From Acidobacteriota bacterium (lineage in GTDB: Bacteria > Acidobacteriota > Terriglobia > Bryobacterales > Bryobacteraceae): a stretch of 64,000 bases of DNA. The notes under the pieces are model-generated. The model was not told where the DNA came from. It searched no databases and worked only from the letters and a program-made list of their open reading frames with translations. Shown here piece after piece: positions 46,062 to 55,724 of this stretch. Where the stretch lies: NCBI GenBank assembly GCA_016185425.1, contig JACPNQ010000035.1:126001-190000 (forward strand), written 5' to 3'. Each line of letters opens with the position of its first letter. The first letter of the stretch is position 1. A program made the position numbers and the translations under genes.

Positions 46062-48683
46062 CTAATCGTTGTAATGCAGGATTGCGTTGAACAACATAGT
46101 GAATTCGCCGTGGTTCTGCCATCGATAGCAGGGATTGGTGGCGAACATCAGCACACGCCCCTTGCCGGCGGGCACATCGAGGATAGCGGCCTTGTCCTTA
46201 ATCTCCGGGCCGCCTTTCAACAACCCGCTCAACTCAGTGCCCGTATACTTCATCAGCGTCCAGTTGTTCTTCTCTGTCTCCGGAATTGCAAAGATGGGCC
46301 CCGATGCGTATCGCACAGGAAGGCGCTTCTTGTCGTAGCCGTAGAAGACGGGATGGCCGGCCTTCAACACTTCCGCTTCAACAATAGGGCCCGGCGCATA
46401 AAACGCCGCCGAAGTCCGCCGTGCCTCCACGCGCCGCGTCAGGCCGAACTCCGCGGGAAAGAAACTCGACGTTCCAAGCGTGATGATCACGCCGCCTTCC
46501 CGCACAAACTTTTCCAGCTCCACTGCGCCGGCCAATCCCATGCCGCCGGTAATGTCCTCGCTCTCCCCGTACAACCCCTTGTACGCCAGCGGAATTTTTG
46601 CGGGCTCGATGTCATACACCAGCGCCTTCGCGCTGCCAGCCTGGCTGGGAATCAGGATTACATCGTAGGCCGCGCGCAGCCCGCCCTTCTTCACGCGTTC
46701 CTTATAGATCAGCTCATAACCAACGCCGTATTCATCCAGTGTGTGGCGCACCCAGCCCACCGATTGCGTGTATCCCCATGTGCTGAAAACGGCCATACGA
46801 GGAAGATCCACTTCATGCCGCTTCCCGTCCGGCATCGCCGCGAGCGCCATCGCGCGGAGCCCCAACTCCTCCACTTCTCTGCGCACGCGCTCGGAATCCG
46901 CAACCAGCAGCGAACCGGCCGGTACCGTAACGCCCGCCGACGTGAACTCCTTTTCCACGGCCTCCACTTTCACGCCCTTCAGCCGGTAGCGCAGCGTGAT
47001 CAGCCGGTGCTCGCCATTGTGCAGAATCGCCAGCACGGAGCCGGCCCCATCCACGCGGCCCTTCGCTTCCATCCGGTCCAACGCGGTCACCGGCGCGTCA
47101 AGCAGCGCCTTGTCCCCGATCTCCTTCACCTCCACCATCGCCGTCAGGCCCATCGTCCAACCGGTATCGTCGTAGGTACGCAGATTCGCGTCCGGAAAAA
47201 CCTGCTTCTCCAACAGGCTCTTTGCCAATCTTCCATACGGCTGATTCCTCTTGATGACCACCGAACCGGCCGCGAACGTCCCGTCCTTCACCTTCAACTC
47301 TTCACGAAGCGTTCCAACCTCAATTCCCTGTATCCGCAGCGTGTTCACCACCCATGCCACGCGGGATTGATCTTTCTGTCCGGCCGGAATTACGAACCCA
47401 TACGGCGCGCTGCTCCCGCCGTCCTGTACGGCGCGCAGGGACTTCTTGTAGAAGTTCTCCAGGATCACCCGCGGATGGGACGACGCGAGCTCCAACGCCG
47501 ACAACACGCCCGTCTGCATGTAATTCGTGTTGTTCCGCATCGACCACTCCACGTCCTTGTATGCCGGCAGCGGCCGGTACCACTGCCGCTGCGCCGCTCC
47601 GAAATTATCGCCCTCCGCCTGCACCTTCCGCTTCATCGTATTGGCGCCGCCGTTTCCGTACGTTTCGTACATCCGCAACATGCCGTTATGGTTCGATGCC
47701 ATGAACCCCAGATAACCCACCGACCACATGTCCACGAACGCATGCGTCCACACGCCCGGCATGCCGTAGCCGATCATCTTCGTCATCTCGTAATTCGCGA
47801 ACCACGGCAGCTCGGCATAAAGGATCGGATCCAGGTTTGCGTTCTGCGGAGCCTGTCCGCTGAACGTATATAGGAACGGCACAGACTCATGCAGATCATG
47901 CACGATCGGCGGGTGCCACTCCAGATAAGCGCGCAGCCAATTTCGCATCGTCACCTGGGAGTAGTGCAGGTCGCGGTTGTTGTCGTGATAGATGTACTTG
48001 CCCCAGTAAGGCGGTCCCGGCAGCCGGTCCTCCTCGCTCTCCTCCTGCACTTTGTAGCGCCGGTACCAATCCACATACCGGTCCCGTCCATCCGGCTCCA
48101 GCACCGGCGTCACCATCACAATCAAGTTCCTGCGAATGGCGTCGTATAGCGCCCCGTCCTCGGCTACCAGCCGGTAAGCCAGCTCCATCAACATCTCCGG
48201 CGGCCCGGTTTCGCCGCTGTGCAGGCCTCCCGTCAAGTGGTAGATCGGCTTGGCCTTCTCCAGGACCGCGCGCGCGTCCACTTCACCCAATCCGCGCGGA
48301 TCGGCTAAACGTGCCAAATAGCCCTTGTAAGCGTCCAAGTTGGCGATCGTTCCCTCATCCGCGATCACCGCGCTCCAGCACGGCCGGCCTTCGTCGGTGG
48401 TTCCCGCTTCGATGATCCGCACCCGCTTGGTGGCCTTCGCCAGCGCCTCAAAATACCGGCGTACTCCTGTGGTATCCGTCAGCTTTTTCGGCGTGCCGGC
48501 GTGATAGCCGAGGACGTCTTTCGGCGTGGGAATTCCCTCTACGAGCGGCAGATGGTCTACTAGCGGCGAGAGGAACTCCGGTTTCGTCGTCCACTGCTTC
48601 ACAGACATTGCGAAGTCCGCGTCCTGCGCCTGACCAAATGCCGCCGCGCTGGCAAGCGCGGCAACCCGCCAAAATCGTCCCAT
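46062..48683 (-). CDS. Secreted M14-family zinc carboxypeptidase, large form
   Basis: 873 residues with a signal peptide (MGRFWRVAALASAAAFGQA). The M14 domain is N-terminal: zinc ligands in GLHSGETGPPEMLMELA (His-x-x-Glu) and the later His in HPPIVHDLHE; substrate-binding PVLEPDGRDRYVDW follows the first zinc motif. The remaining 500 residues include a class I glutamine-amidotransferase-like fold segment (GMGLAGAVELEKFVREGGVIITLG) common in these long bacterial M14 proteins. Likely cleaves peptides outside the cytoplasm. It is divergent from the PQQ-like gene across only 38 nt. Confidence 0.9.
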   Translation of the reverse strand: MGRFWRVAALASAAAFGQAQDADFAMSVKQWTTKPEFLSPLVDHLPLVEGIPTPKDVLGYHAGTPKKLTDTTGVRRYFEALAKATKRVRIIEAGTTDEGRPCWSAVIADEGTIANLDAYKGYLARLADPRGLGEVDARAVLEKAKPIYHLTGGLHSGETGPPEMLMELAYRLVAEDGALYDAIRRNLIVMVTPVLEPDGRDRYVDWYRRYKVQEESEEDRLPGPPYWGKYIYHDNNRDLHYSQVTMRNWLRAYLEWHPPIVHDLHESVPFLYTFSGQAPQNANLDPILYAELPWFANYEMTKMIGYGMPGVWTHAFVDMWSVGYLGFMASNHNGMLRMYETYGNGGANTMKRKVQAEGDNFGAAQRQWYRPLPAYKDVEWSMRNNTNYMQTGVLSALELASSHPRVILENFYKKSLRAVQDGGSSAPYGFVIPAGQKDQSRVAWVVNTLRIQGIEVGTLREELKVKDGTFAAGSVVIKRNQPYGRLAKSLLEKQVFPDANLRTYDDTGWTMGLTAMVEVKEIGDKALLDAPVTALDRMEAKGRVDGAGSVLAILHNGEHRLITLRYRLKGVKVEAVEKEFTSAGVTVPAGSLLVADSERVRREVEELGLRAMALAAMPDGKRHEVDLPRMAVFSTWGYTQSVGWVRHTLDEYGVGYELIYKERVKKGGLRAAYDVILIPSQAGSAKALVYDIEPAKIPLAYKGLYGESEDITGGMGLAGAVELEKFVREGGVIITLGTSSFFPAEFGLTRRVEARRTSAAFYAPGPIVEAEVLKAGHPVFYGYDKKRLPVRYASGPIFAIPETEKNNWTLMKYTGTELSGLLKGGPEIKDKAAILDVPAGKGRVLMFATNPCYRWQNHGEFTMLFNAILHYND

Positions 48684-48721
48684 GGATCGTAGCGTAACAG
48701 GACGTTACAATCGCAGGCACA

Positions 48722-50134
48722 ATGCGCGTCGCGTGCCTGCTGTTCGCTTCCCTCACCTTCCCCGCGGATTGGTCCTCCTTTCGCGGTCCGAACGGTTCCG
48801 GCGTCGCCGAGGCTACAGGCATCCCGTCCGAGTTCGGCCCGCACAAGAACATCGTCTGGCGAACGCCCGTAGCGCCCGGCAGCTCATCTCCCGTCCTCGC
48901 GGGCGATTCGCTATATCTCACCGCCTACGAGAATAAGGAACTCCACACGCTAAAGATCGACGCGAAGAGCGGCGGAATCCTCTGGCGCCGCATCATCCCG
49001 CACACTCGCTCCGAAGCTCGTCATCAGCTCAATAATCCCGCCAGTCCCTCACCTGTCACCGACGGCGCCAACGTCTATGTCTTCTTCAGCGACTTCGGCC
49101 TTCTCTCCTACGGACCCGATGGCAACGAGCGCTGGCGGCTTCCACTCGGTCCCTTTTCGAACTTCCACGGCATGGGAGCCTCGCCAATCCTGGCAGGAAA
49201 CAAACTGATTCTCGTTTGCGATCAGGACACGGTCTCCTACCTTCTTGCCGTCGATATCAACACCGGCAAGCAACTCTGGAAAACGCCGCGCCAGGCGGTT
49301 GTCCATGGCTTCGCCACGGCCTCTCTCTTTCGCGCGCCCAGCGGCGAAGAGCAGATCATCGTCCCCGGCTCGTACCTGCTCGCCGCCTACGCACTCGCCG
49401 ACGGCAAAGAGTTGTGGAGCGTCCGCGGTCTCTCCTGGCAGATCAAAGCGACCGCCGTCGTCGACGGCGATACCATCTACGCCACGGGTTGGGCTCCCGG
49501 CGCGGATCCCGGACAAGCCAAGCCTCTTCCGCCTTTCGAAGAGGCAGTGAAACAGGCCGACACCAATAACGACGGCAAACTCTCCAACGCCGAACTGCCC
49601 GCGCCGTGGAAGCATGGCGGCAGTTGGACCGCTATCGATCTCGATAACGACGGCGCGCTCGACAGCCGCGAGTGGGGGTTCTACCGCGCCCGCCGCGAGG
49701 CGAACAACGTCAACATGGCCGTCAAACCCGGCAACGCCCGCGGCGACCTCACCAGCACGCATGTCACCTGGAAGCACCAGCGCATGGTTCCGGAAGTGCC
49801 GTCGCCATTGCTGCTCGATGGCGTCCTATATACCGTGAAGACCGGAGGGATCTTCACGTCCATGCTGGCCTCCACCGGCGAAGTCAAGAAATCCGCCAGG
49901 ATTCCCGGCGCGATCGACAGCTATTACTCCTCGCCGGTCGTCGCCGATGGCAAGCTCTTCCTCTGCAGCGAACAAGGCAAGGTGGCTGTTCTGAAGCCGG
50001 GCGGGGAGTGGCAGGTTCTCCAAGTTAACGACTTCGAAGAACCTATCTACGCCACGCCCGCCATCGCCGGGCGCCGTATGTATATTCGCACCGCATCGGC
50101 GCTTTACGCCGTCGGCGCGGCTCCGGCCAAATGA
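48722..50134 (+). CDS. PQQ-like beta-propeller protein with two EF-hands
   Basis: 470 residues with a short hydrophobic start (MRVACLLFASLTFPA). PQQ-type blade signatures are seen: DWSSFRGPNGSGVAEATG, IDAKSGGILWRR, LAVDINTGKQLWKTPRQ, LADGKELWSVRGLSW. Between blades, at about 280-317, lie two EF-hand loops, DTNNDGKLSNAE (280-291) and DLDNDGALDSRE (306-317), with all Ca2+-ligand positions filled. This outer-membrane-assembly-like/PQQ fold with inserted EF-hands is found in Planctomycetes and Acidobacteria; most lack PQQ enzyme activity. TACAAT at 48706-48711 may be the -10 box, leaving a leader of only a few bases. Confidence 0.88.
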   Translation: MRVACLLFASLTFPADWSSFRGPNGSGVAEATGIPSEFGPHKNIVWRTPVAPGSSSPVLAGDSLYLTAYENKELHTLKIDAKSGGILWRRIIPHTRSEARHQLNNPASPSPVTDGANVYVFFSDFGLLSYGPDGNERWRLPLGPFSNFHGMGASPILAGNKLILVCDQDTVSYLLAVDINTGKQLWKTPRQAVVHGFATASLFRAPSGEEQIIVPGSYLLAAYALADGKELWSVRGLSWQIKATAVVDGDTIYATGWAPGADPGQAKPLPPFEEAVKQADTNNDGKLSNAELPAPWKHGGSWTAIDLDNDGALDSREWGFYRARREANNVNMAVKPGNARGDLTSTHVTWKHQRMVPEVPSPLLLDGVLYTVKTGGIFTSMLASTGEVKKSARIPGAIDSYYSSPVVADGKLFLCSEQGKVAVLKPGGEWQVLQVNDFEEPIYATPAIAGRRMYIRTASALYAVGAAPAK

Positions 50135-50167
50135 GGTTGTATCCTGGTAGTTTCGGAGTAATTTCAC

Positions 50168-50713
50168 TTGTCTCGTATCGGTAACGCGTTCAGCAGCTTC
50201 TTCGGCATCCTTTTCAGCGGTGAGCTTCCAGCGGATGTAGCGAAGGAATACGGCTACATCAAGGCCCCGGAAGTAAAGAAGCCGGAGCCCGTCAAACCTG
50301 CGCCGAAAATGCCGGAAATCAAACCGGCCGACGGTGCCCTGCAGCTACTGGGAATCCTCCAGCGCGACGCGCGCCTGGTCGATTTCCTCATGGAAGACAT
50401 CGGCGCGTACTCGGACGATCAAGTCGGCGCGGCGGTCCGGACCTTGCATGAACAGTGCGGCGCGGCGCTGAAGCGTTCGTTTACGCTGGCGCCGGTTATC
50501 GACGGCGTGGAAGGAACCTATGCCAAATCCGATGCCGCCGGCTCCGATGCCAAACAGGGCTTGAAGTTTATCGGCAACGTCCCGGCCGAAGGCCGCGCGC
50601 CCGGCGGCATCCTTCGCCACAAAGGCTGGAAGGCATCCAACGTGGACCTGCCCAAGGTAGCCCCTTCTGTGAATCTGTCTATTATTGCCCCCGCGGAAAT
50701 CGAAGTCGAGTAA
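50168..50713 (+). CDS. DUF2760 protein, Hsp70-cluster partner
   Basis: 181 residues from TTG 50168 (SRIGNAFSSFFGILFSGELP), with GGAG about 9 nt before. A short N-terminal amphipathic segment, a Pro/Lys-rich linker (KKPEPVKPAPKMPEIKP) and a DUF2760 core (ALQLLGILQRDARLVDFLMEDI...YSDDQVGAAVRTLHEQC). The core ends in a beta-rich part. DUF2760 genes typically precede a pair of Hsp70-family genes, as here; the biochemical role is unknown. A client-binding or co-chaperone role is inferred from context. Confidence 0.9.
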   Translation: MSRIGNAFSSFFGILFSGELPADVAKEYGYIKAPEVKKPEPVKPAPKMPEIKPADGALQLLGILQRDARLVDFLMEDIGAYSDDQVGAAVRTLHEQCGAALKRSFTLAPVIDGVEGTYAKSDAAGSDAKQGLKFIGNVPAEGRAPGGILRHKGWKASNVDLPKVAPSVNLSIIAPAEIEVE

Positions 50714-50717
50714 CGCT

Positions 50718-52433
50718 GTGTCCACCGGCACTGTAATCGGTATCGATCTGGGTACCACGAACTGCGCCGTCGCCCGCTCCACCGGCGGCCCGGTGGAAGT
50801 GTTGACGGTCACCCAGCTTACAGGACCCGGGGAACTGCGCGATGAGCCGCTGTTTCCCTCGTCATTCTACATACCGGGCGCGAAAGAGTTCGCCGAGGGT
50901 ACGACGGCGTTGCCATGGGACGACGCCCCGCAATTTATCGCCGGCGAGTGGGCCAAACGCCGCGGCGTCGAAAACTCCAGCCGGCTGGTCCACTCCGCAA
51001 AGAGTTGGCTCTCCCATTCCGGTATCGATCGCACGGCGCCGTTGCTTCCTCTGACTGCTCCCGAAGGCGTCAGCCGCGTGTCCCCGCTCGACGCGTCCAC
51101 TGCCTTTCTGACGCACATTCGCCAGTCGCTCGGCGACGCCGGCAACGCGCAAATCCTCATCACCGTTCCGGCGTCATTCGATGCCGCTGCCCGCGCCCTG
51201 ACGGAGGACGCCGCGCGCCGCGCCGGAATTACCAATTTCGTCCTGCTCGAGGAGCCCCAAGCGGCATTCTACGCCTGGTTGGAGCGGCATGACGATTGGC
51301 GCCAGCGCGTCCATGCGGGCGACCGGATTCTCGTCGTGGACATTGGCGGCGGCACCACCGATTTCACATTGATCGCGGCCGCTGAATCGAATGGCGAGCT
51401 AACGCTCGAACGCATCGCGGTCGGCGAACACATCCTCCTCGGCGGCGATAACATTGACCTTGCTCTGGCCCGCGGCGTCGAGCAGGAACTAGCCGCGAAG
51501 AACGTGAAGCTGGATGCGATGCAGCTTCACATGCTCTGGCAGCGCTGCCGCGCGGCCAAGGAAAAGTTGCTCGCGCCGGGCGCGAAGCAGGCCGAAGAGC
51601 CCGTCACAATTCTCGGCCGGGGTACGGGCCTTGTCGGAGGTGCAGTTAAAGCTGTGCTCCGCCGCGAAACACTCGAACAGGTGCTGCTCGACGGTTTTCT
51701 GCCCGCTGTCTCCAGGGAAGAGCAACCCATCCGGCCCAAACGAGCCGCGCTCGCCGAAGTCGGCCTGCCGTACGCCTCCGATCCGCGCATCACCGCGCAC
51801 CTCGCTCGCTTCATCCAGCAGGCGGGCACTCCAACGCACGTGCTCTTCAATGGCGGCGTGCTTCATTCGGAAATCGTGCGCCGGCGCATCGTCGAAACGC
51901 TGAACTCGTGGCTACCCCAACCCGTGCAGGTTTTGGAAGGGGAAGACCTGATGCACGCGGTGGCTCGCGGCGCTGCTTACTATGGCTTGGCCCGGCAAGG
52001 GAAGGGAATTCGTATCCGCGGCGGCGTGCCCCGCACCTACTACATCGGCATCGAATCCTCCATGCCCGCCGTGCCGGGATTCCCCGCACCGATGAAGGCC
52101 CTCGCGGTGGTTCCGTTCGGCCTGGAGGAGGGGTCAAGCGTGGAACTCCCCCGCACTGAGTTTGGACTACTCACCGGCGAGCCCGCCGAATTCCGTTTCT
52201 TCAGCTCCGTCGCGCGTCGGGAGGACAAGCCTGGCGATGTGCTCGATCCTATTCCGCCGGAAGTAGAAGAACTGTCGCCCATTGAGGTCACCCTCCCAAC
52301 GGCTGCCGAAAAGGTCACTCGCGTCACCCTCGCCGCCGATGTCACCGCAACCGGCGTTCTGGAACTATGGTGCGTCGCCAAGGACGGCCATCGCTGGAAA
52401 CTGGAATTCAACGTCCGCGAGCAAACGCAATGA
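50718..52433 (+). CDS. Hsp70-family protein 1 (DnaK-like, short)
   Basis: 571 residues from GTG 50718, 4 nt after the DUF2760 stop; an upstream ATG at 50685 is in frame but overlaps that gene. Actin-like ATPase motifs: GIDLGTTNCAVARS, LVVDIGGGTTDFTLI, GGDNIDLALARGVEQEL and HVLFNGGVLHSEIVRRRI. The C-terminal part is a short beta domain (ELSPIEVTLPTAAEKVTRVTL), with no helical lid and no EEVD tail. It is thus a divergent Hsp70 rather than housekeeping DnaK. The next Hsp70 starts by an ATGA overlap. Confidence 0.93.
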   Translation: MSTGTVIGIDLGTTNCAVARSTGGPVEVLTVTQLTGPGELRDEPLFPSSFYIPGAKEFAEGTTALPWDDAPQFIAGEWAKRRGVENSSRLVHSAKSWLSHSGIDRTAPLLPLTAPEGVSRVSPLDASTAFLTHIRQSLGDAGNAQILITVPASFDAAARALTEDAARRAGITNFVLLEEPQAAFYAWLERHDDWRQRVHAGDRILVVDIGGGTTDFTLIAAAESNGELTLERIAVGEHILLGGDNIDLALARGVEQELAAKNVKLDAMQLHMLWQRCRAAKEKLLAPGAKQAEEPVTILGRGTGLVGGAVKAVLRRETLEQVLLDGFLPAVSREEQPIRPKRAALAEVGLPYASDPRITAHLARFIQQAGTPTHVLFNGGVLHSEIVRRRIVETLNSWLPQPVQVLEGEDLMHAVARGAAYYGLARQGKGIRIRGGVPRTYYIGIESSMPAVPGFPAPMKALAVVPFGLEEGSSVELPRTEFGLLTGEPAEFRFFSSVARREDKPGDVLDPIPPEVEELSPIEVTLPTAAEKVTRVTLAADVTATGVLELWCVAKDGHRWKLEFNVREQTQ

Positions 52434-55066
52434 AGATCGGTATTGACCTCGGCACCACTAACTCAGCCCTCGCCTGGATGGACTCCTCGGAGGACGACCA
52501 GACAATCAACGTCCTGGAAATCCCGCAATTCGTCGCACAGGGCCGGGAAGAGCGTCTGCGCACGCTGCCCAGTTTTCTGTATCTCGGCGATCAGAACTAC
52601 GTCGGCGCTTACGCCCGCGAACAGGGAGCCTTGACTCCCACTCGCACGGTGCACTCCGCCAAAAGCTGGCTGTCCAACGCCGACGTCGACCGGCGCGAGA
52701 AGATCCTCCCTTGGGACACGCAAGAGTCCGCGCGCGAGCTCAGCCCCGTGGAGGTCAGCGCGAAATTTATCGAGCACATGCGCAAGGCGTGGGACGCCGT
52801 GAATCCGCGGAACCCGCTTGCAGAGCAGGATATCGTCCTCACCGTTCCCGCGTCGTTCGATGAGGAAGCGCGTGAGCTTACCGTCGAAGCCGCGCGCGAA
52901 GCCGGCCTCGACAAACTCACACTGCTCGAAGAACCTGCCGCTGCCTTCTACTCCTGGATCGCGAATCACCTCGCGGAGTCGCAGAAAACTCTCTTCGATG
53001 GCCAGACTGTCCTTGTCTGCGATGTCGGCGGCGGCACCAGCGACTTCACGCTCATCAGGGTCGCGCGGAAGGGCGACCTGGTGGAGTTCACGCGTACCGC
53101 AGTGGGCAAGCACTTGCTGCTCGGCGGCGACAACCTCGACCTTACGCTCGCCTGGCTCGTCGAGGCCAAGCTAGGCCAGCCGCTAAGCCTCCGGCAGCGT
53201 AGCGCATTGCGCCGCCAGTGCGCCAGCGCGAAGGAACGCATGTTGAATGATCCGGCCATCGAGAAAGTAGAGATCACCGTTCTCGGCGCCGGCTCCTCGC
53301 TCATCGGCGGTACCCTGCGCACGGAGATCGCTCGCGCCGAAGCCATGGAACTCGCGTTGGACGGCTTCCTGCCGATGTGCGCACTGACCGATCGCCCGAG
53401 CGACGACAAGCGCAGCATCTTCCGTGAGCTCGGCCTGCCCTACGTCTCCGATCCCGCCATCACCAAGCACCTCGCGGCGTTCCTCGCCGGCGCGGGCGAT
53501 GTGGTGCCGGACGCCATCCTGTTCAACGGCGGCTTCTTCATCCCCGAAATCCTGCGTCAGCGAGTTGCCGCTGTGCTTGAGGGCTGGTACGGCAAGCGGC
53601 CGCTGATTTTCGAGAACCGCGATCTCGATCTCGCCGTCGCCGTGGGCGCGGCCTACTACGCCAACGCCAAGACAACCGGCACTGGCGTCTTGGTCCGCGG
53701 AGGCCTTCCGCGCGCCTATTTCATTGGCGTTGGCGAAGCGGAAGGCGTCGTGAAAACAGTGTGCCTTGCGCCCCGGGGAACCGAAGAGGGTTCGTCTCTT
53801 TCGCTCGATATGGAAGGTCTGCAGCTCGTCGCCAACAAGCCCGTTAGTTTCCGCCTCTATAGCTCCCTCACCCGCACGGAAGACCAGCTCGGCGGTGTCG
53901 TCGACTTTCCTGTTGCCGATGTTGAATCCGGTGAGCTCCACGCGCATGCACCGCTCAACGCCCTCATCCGTTTTGGCAAGCCCCAAGGTGAGCGCTTCGT
54001 CCCCGTCAAACTCGGCGCGACACTCACCGCCGTCGGCACACTCGAAATCTTCTGCGATTCGAAGATCAGCGACAACCGCTGGCGGCTACAGTTTGAGCTT
54101 CGTAAAGCCAAGGCAAAGGCCGCCGGTGCTCGCCGTGCCGCCGCCGTCATCAGCGACGAGGCGCGTGCCGGCGCCTTGCAACAGTTGGAAGCGGTGTTCT
54201 CGCCATCGGGCACTTCCGCGCCGGAGGAGCTCCCGGCCCGGCTGGAGCAGACGCTCGGCCTCGGACGGCTGAGTTGGCCGCTGGATCTGATTCGCGCTCT
54301 CGCCGACAGGTTTCTCGAGCACGCCGAGGGCCGCAAGAAGTCGGCGCAGCATGAAGCGCGCTGGCTCAATCTTTGCGGTCTCTGTCTACGCCCTGGGTTC
54401 GGTTATCCCGGCGACGATCTCCGGATTGAGCAGGCGCGCCGTATCTACGCATCGGGAATGACCTTCGGCAATCAGGTGCAGGTGGAGATCGAATGGTACA
54501 TCTTCTGGGGACGCGTCGCCGGTGGGCTGAACAAGAATCAACAGGCGGACATCTACCAGCGGATCGCGCAGTATCTGCTACCGAAGGGCAACAAGAAGGT
54601 GCAGCGCATTAACTCGAGCTTGCACCGCGAGATGTGGCGGGCCGCTTCGAGCCTGGAGCATCTTCCCGCCGGCACCCGCACCGAACTCGGCGACGCGCTG
54701 GTTCGGAAGCTTCGCAATGGAGATGGCGCCGCATCGGAGCTCTGGTGCATGACAAGAATCGGCGCACGGCGGCTGTTCTACGCGCCTATCAACCAGGTGC
54801 TCCCTGCCTCATGCGCTGCGCGCTGGGTGGAGTCGCTGGCCAAGGTCCCCAACGCTGCCGAAACCCTTGTCCGCCTCGCGCAGAAGACCGGCAACGTAAC
54901 GCTGGATGTGAACGCGCAGACAAGCGGCCTCGTCCGCAAACTCATCGGCGGCGATCCGGATCTGGAAGCGCTGCTGGACGGCGAATCCCAAGGCGACCTC
55001 GATCGTGTCTTCGGTGAGGAGCTGCCTGGCGGACTGGTGCTGGAAGAGCAAGGATCGGCCAGCTAA
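52430..55066 (+). CDS. Hsp70-family protein 2 with DUF3731-like C-terminus
   Basis: 878 residues from ATG 52430 (MKIGIDLGTTNSALAW); the longer upstream frame is a shadow of the previous gene. ATPase motifs: GIDLGTTNSALA, VCDVGGGTSDFTLI, GGDNLDLTLAWLVE, AILFNGGFFIPEILRQRV. A beta domain follows, then a long helical C-terminal region of about 280 residues (LNLCGLCLRPGFGYPGDD, EIEWYIFWGRVAGGLNKNQQ) matching DUF3731. It is coupled to the first Hsp70. The two Hsp70 genes plus DUF2760 form a conserved but poorly studied chaperone module, predicted to act on cytoplasmic clients. Confidence 0.93.
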   Translation: MKIGIDLGTTNSALAWMDSSEDDQTINVLEIPQFVAQGREERLRTLPSFLYLGDQNYVGAYAREQGALTPTRTVHSAKSWLSNADVDRREKILPWDTQESARELSPVEVSAKFIEHMRKAWDAVNPRNPLAEQDIVLTVPASFDEEARELTVEAAREAGLDKLTLLEEPAAAFYSWIANHLAESQKTLFDGQTVLVCDVGGGTSDFTLIRVARKGDLVEFTRTAVGKHLLLGGDNLDLTLAWLVEAKLGQPLSLRQRSALRRQCASAKERMLNDPAIEKVEITVLGAGSSLIGGTLRTEIARAEAMELALDGFLPMCALTDRPSDDKRSIFRELGLPYVSDPAITKHLAAFLAGAGDVVPDAILFNGGFFIPEILRQRVAAVLEGWYGKRPLIFENRDLDLAVAVGAAYYANAKTTGTGVLVRGGLPRAYFIGVGEAEGVVKTVCLAPRGTEEGSSLSLDMEGLQLVANKPVSFRLYSSLTRTEDQLGGVVDFPVADVESGELHAHAPLNALIRFGKPQGERFVPVKLGATLTAVGTLEIFCDSKISDNRWRLQFELRKAKAKAAGARRAAAVISDEARAGALQQLEAVFSPSGTSAPEELPARLEQTLGLGRLSWPLDLIRALADRFLEHAEGRKKSAQHEARWLNLCGLCLRPGFGYPGDDLRIEQARRIYASGMTFGNQVQVEIEWYIFWGRVAGGLNKNQQADIYQRIAQYLLPKGNKKVQRINSSLHREMWRAASSLEHLPAGTRTELGDALVRKLRNGDGAASELWCMTRIGARRLFYAPINQVLPASCAARWVESLAKVPNAAETLVRLAQKTGNVTLDVNAQTSGLVRKLIGGDPDLEALLDGESQGDLDRVFGEELPGGLVLEEQGSAS

Positions 55067-55707
55067 CGCACCGGCTGCACAATAATCTCCGCCATACGGC
55101 ACCCTTGCCGCTGTACCTCGGCCGGACAAGCCCGCGCCTTCAAGTCCTTGCCGGCGCAAACCCGAACCTCGCTCAGGAACCGGCCCGCGCATCCCACAGT
55201 AATCGCCTCTTTCAGCACCCCCGGATTTGCCGCGGCGAACTCATCGCGAATTTTCGCCGGTGCCACCGTCCGCGCATTCCGCGGACTCTGGAAACCGCTC
55301 GGAATCTTCACGTTCCCGAACGCCGTCCGCGCCTTGCCGAAGTACTCCGCCGCGCTCATCCCCGAGCACACGCCATGCTTTTCCCACTCATGCCGAATCA
55401 GGCGCCGGCTCGGCATGATATCCATCATCTTCTCGACCACCGGATTGCTCAACGTCTGCGAGGTGGAACAGAACTGCGGCCAGCTCCGTTCATACTGCGG
55501 CCACAACCCGTGCAACACAAACTCATATTGCCGTTGCCCGCACTGCGTGTTATCGCGTGCGCCCGCCGATGACGAACAATACTGCGGCGACCACGACAGC
55601 GACAACAGGTAGAAATCGAATTCCCCAGCCGTCCCTCGCGGAGTATTCCGCCCCTGCCCCCACATCACCGCCGTCAACAATCCCAACGCTACGAGAAATC
55701 GCAACAT
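55063..55707 (-). CDS. Ribonuclease T2 family protein, secreted
   Basis: 214 residues with a signal peptide (MLRFLVALGLLTAVMWGQ). Both catalytic motifs are intact: CAS-1 FVLHGLWPQY (catalytic His) and CAS-2 RHEWEKHGVC (His-Glu-x-x-Lys-His). Several Cys residues can form disulfides, as expected for an exported enzyme. RNase T2 cuts RNA with little base specificity through 2',3'-cyclic intermediates. It probably works in the periplasm or outside for nutrient scavenging. It ends convergent with the Hsp70 gene (4-nt overlap) and starts 17 nt from the divergent thiL. Confidence 0.93.
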   Translation of the reverse strand: MLRFLVALGLLTAVMWGQGRNTPRGTAGEFDFYLLSLSWSPQYCSSSAGARDNTQCGQRQYEFVLHGLWPQYERSWPQFCSTSQTLSNPVVEKMMDIMPSRRLIRHEWEKHGVCSGMSAAEYFGKARTAFGNVKIPSGFQSPRNARTVAPAKIRDEFAAANPGVLKEAITVGCAGRFLSEVRVCAGKDLKARACPAEVQRQGCRMAEIIVQPVR

Positions 55708-55712
55708 GACCC

Positions 55713-55718
55713 TACAAT
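55713..55718 (+). promoter_or_regulatory. Putative -10 box for leaderless thiL
   Basis: TACAAT at 55713-55718, 6 nt before the TTG start at 55725. The geometry is the same as before prfB and the MFS gene. No -35 and no Shine-Dalgarno are visible. The box lies in a 17-nt divergent gap. Confidence 0.35.
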
Positions 55719-55724
55719 GTTAGC

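Noticed and set aside
46074-47873. 599-codon plus-strand frame opposite the M14 peptidase
   Set aside because: Arg/His/Gln/Leu-rich antisense shadow of a clear M14 gene; no recognisable motif.
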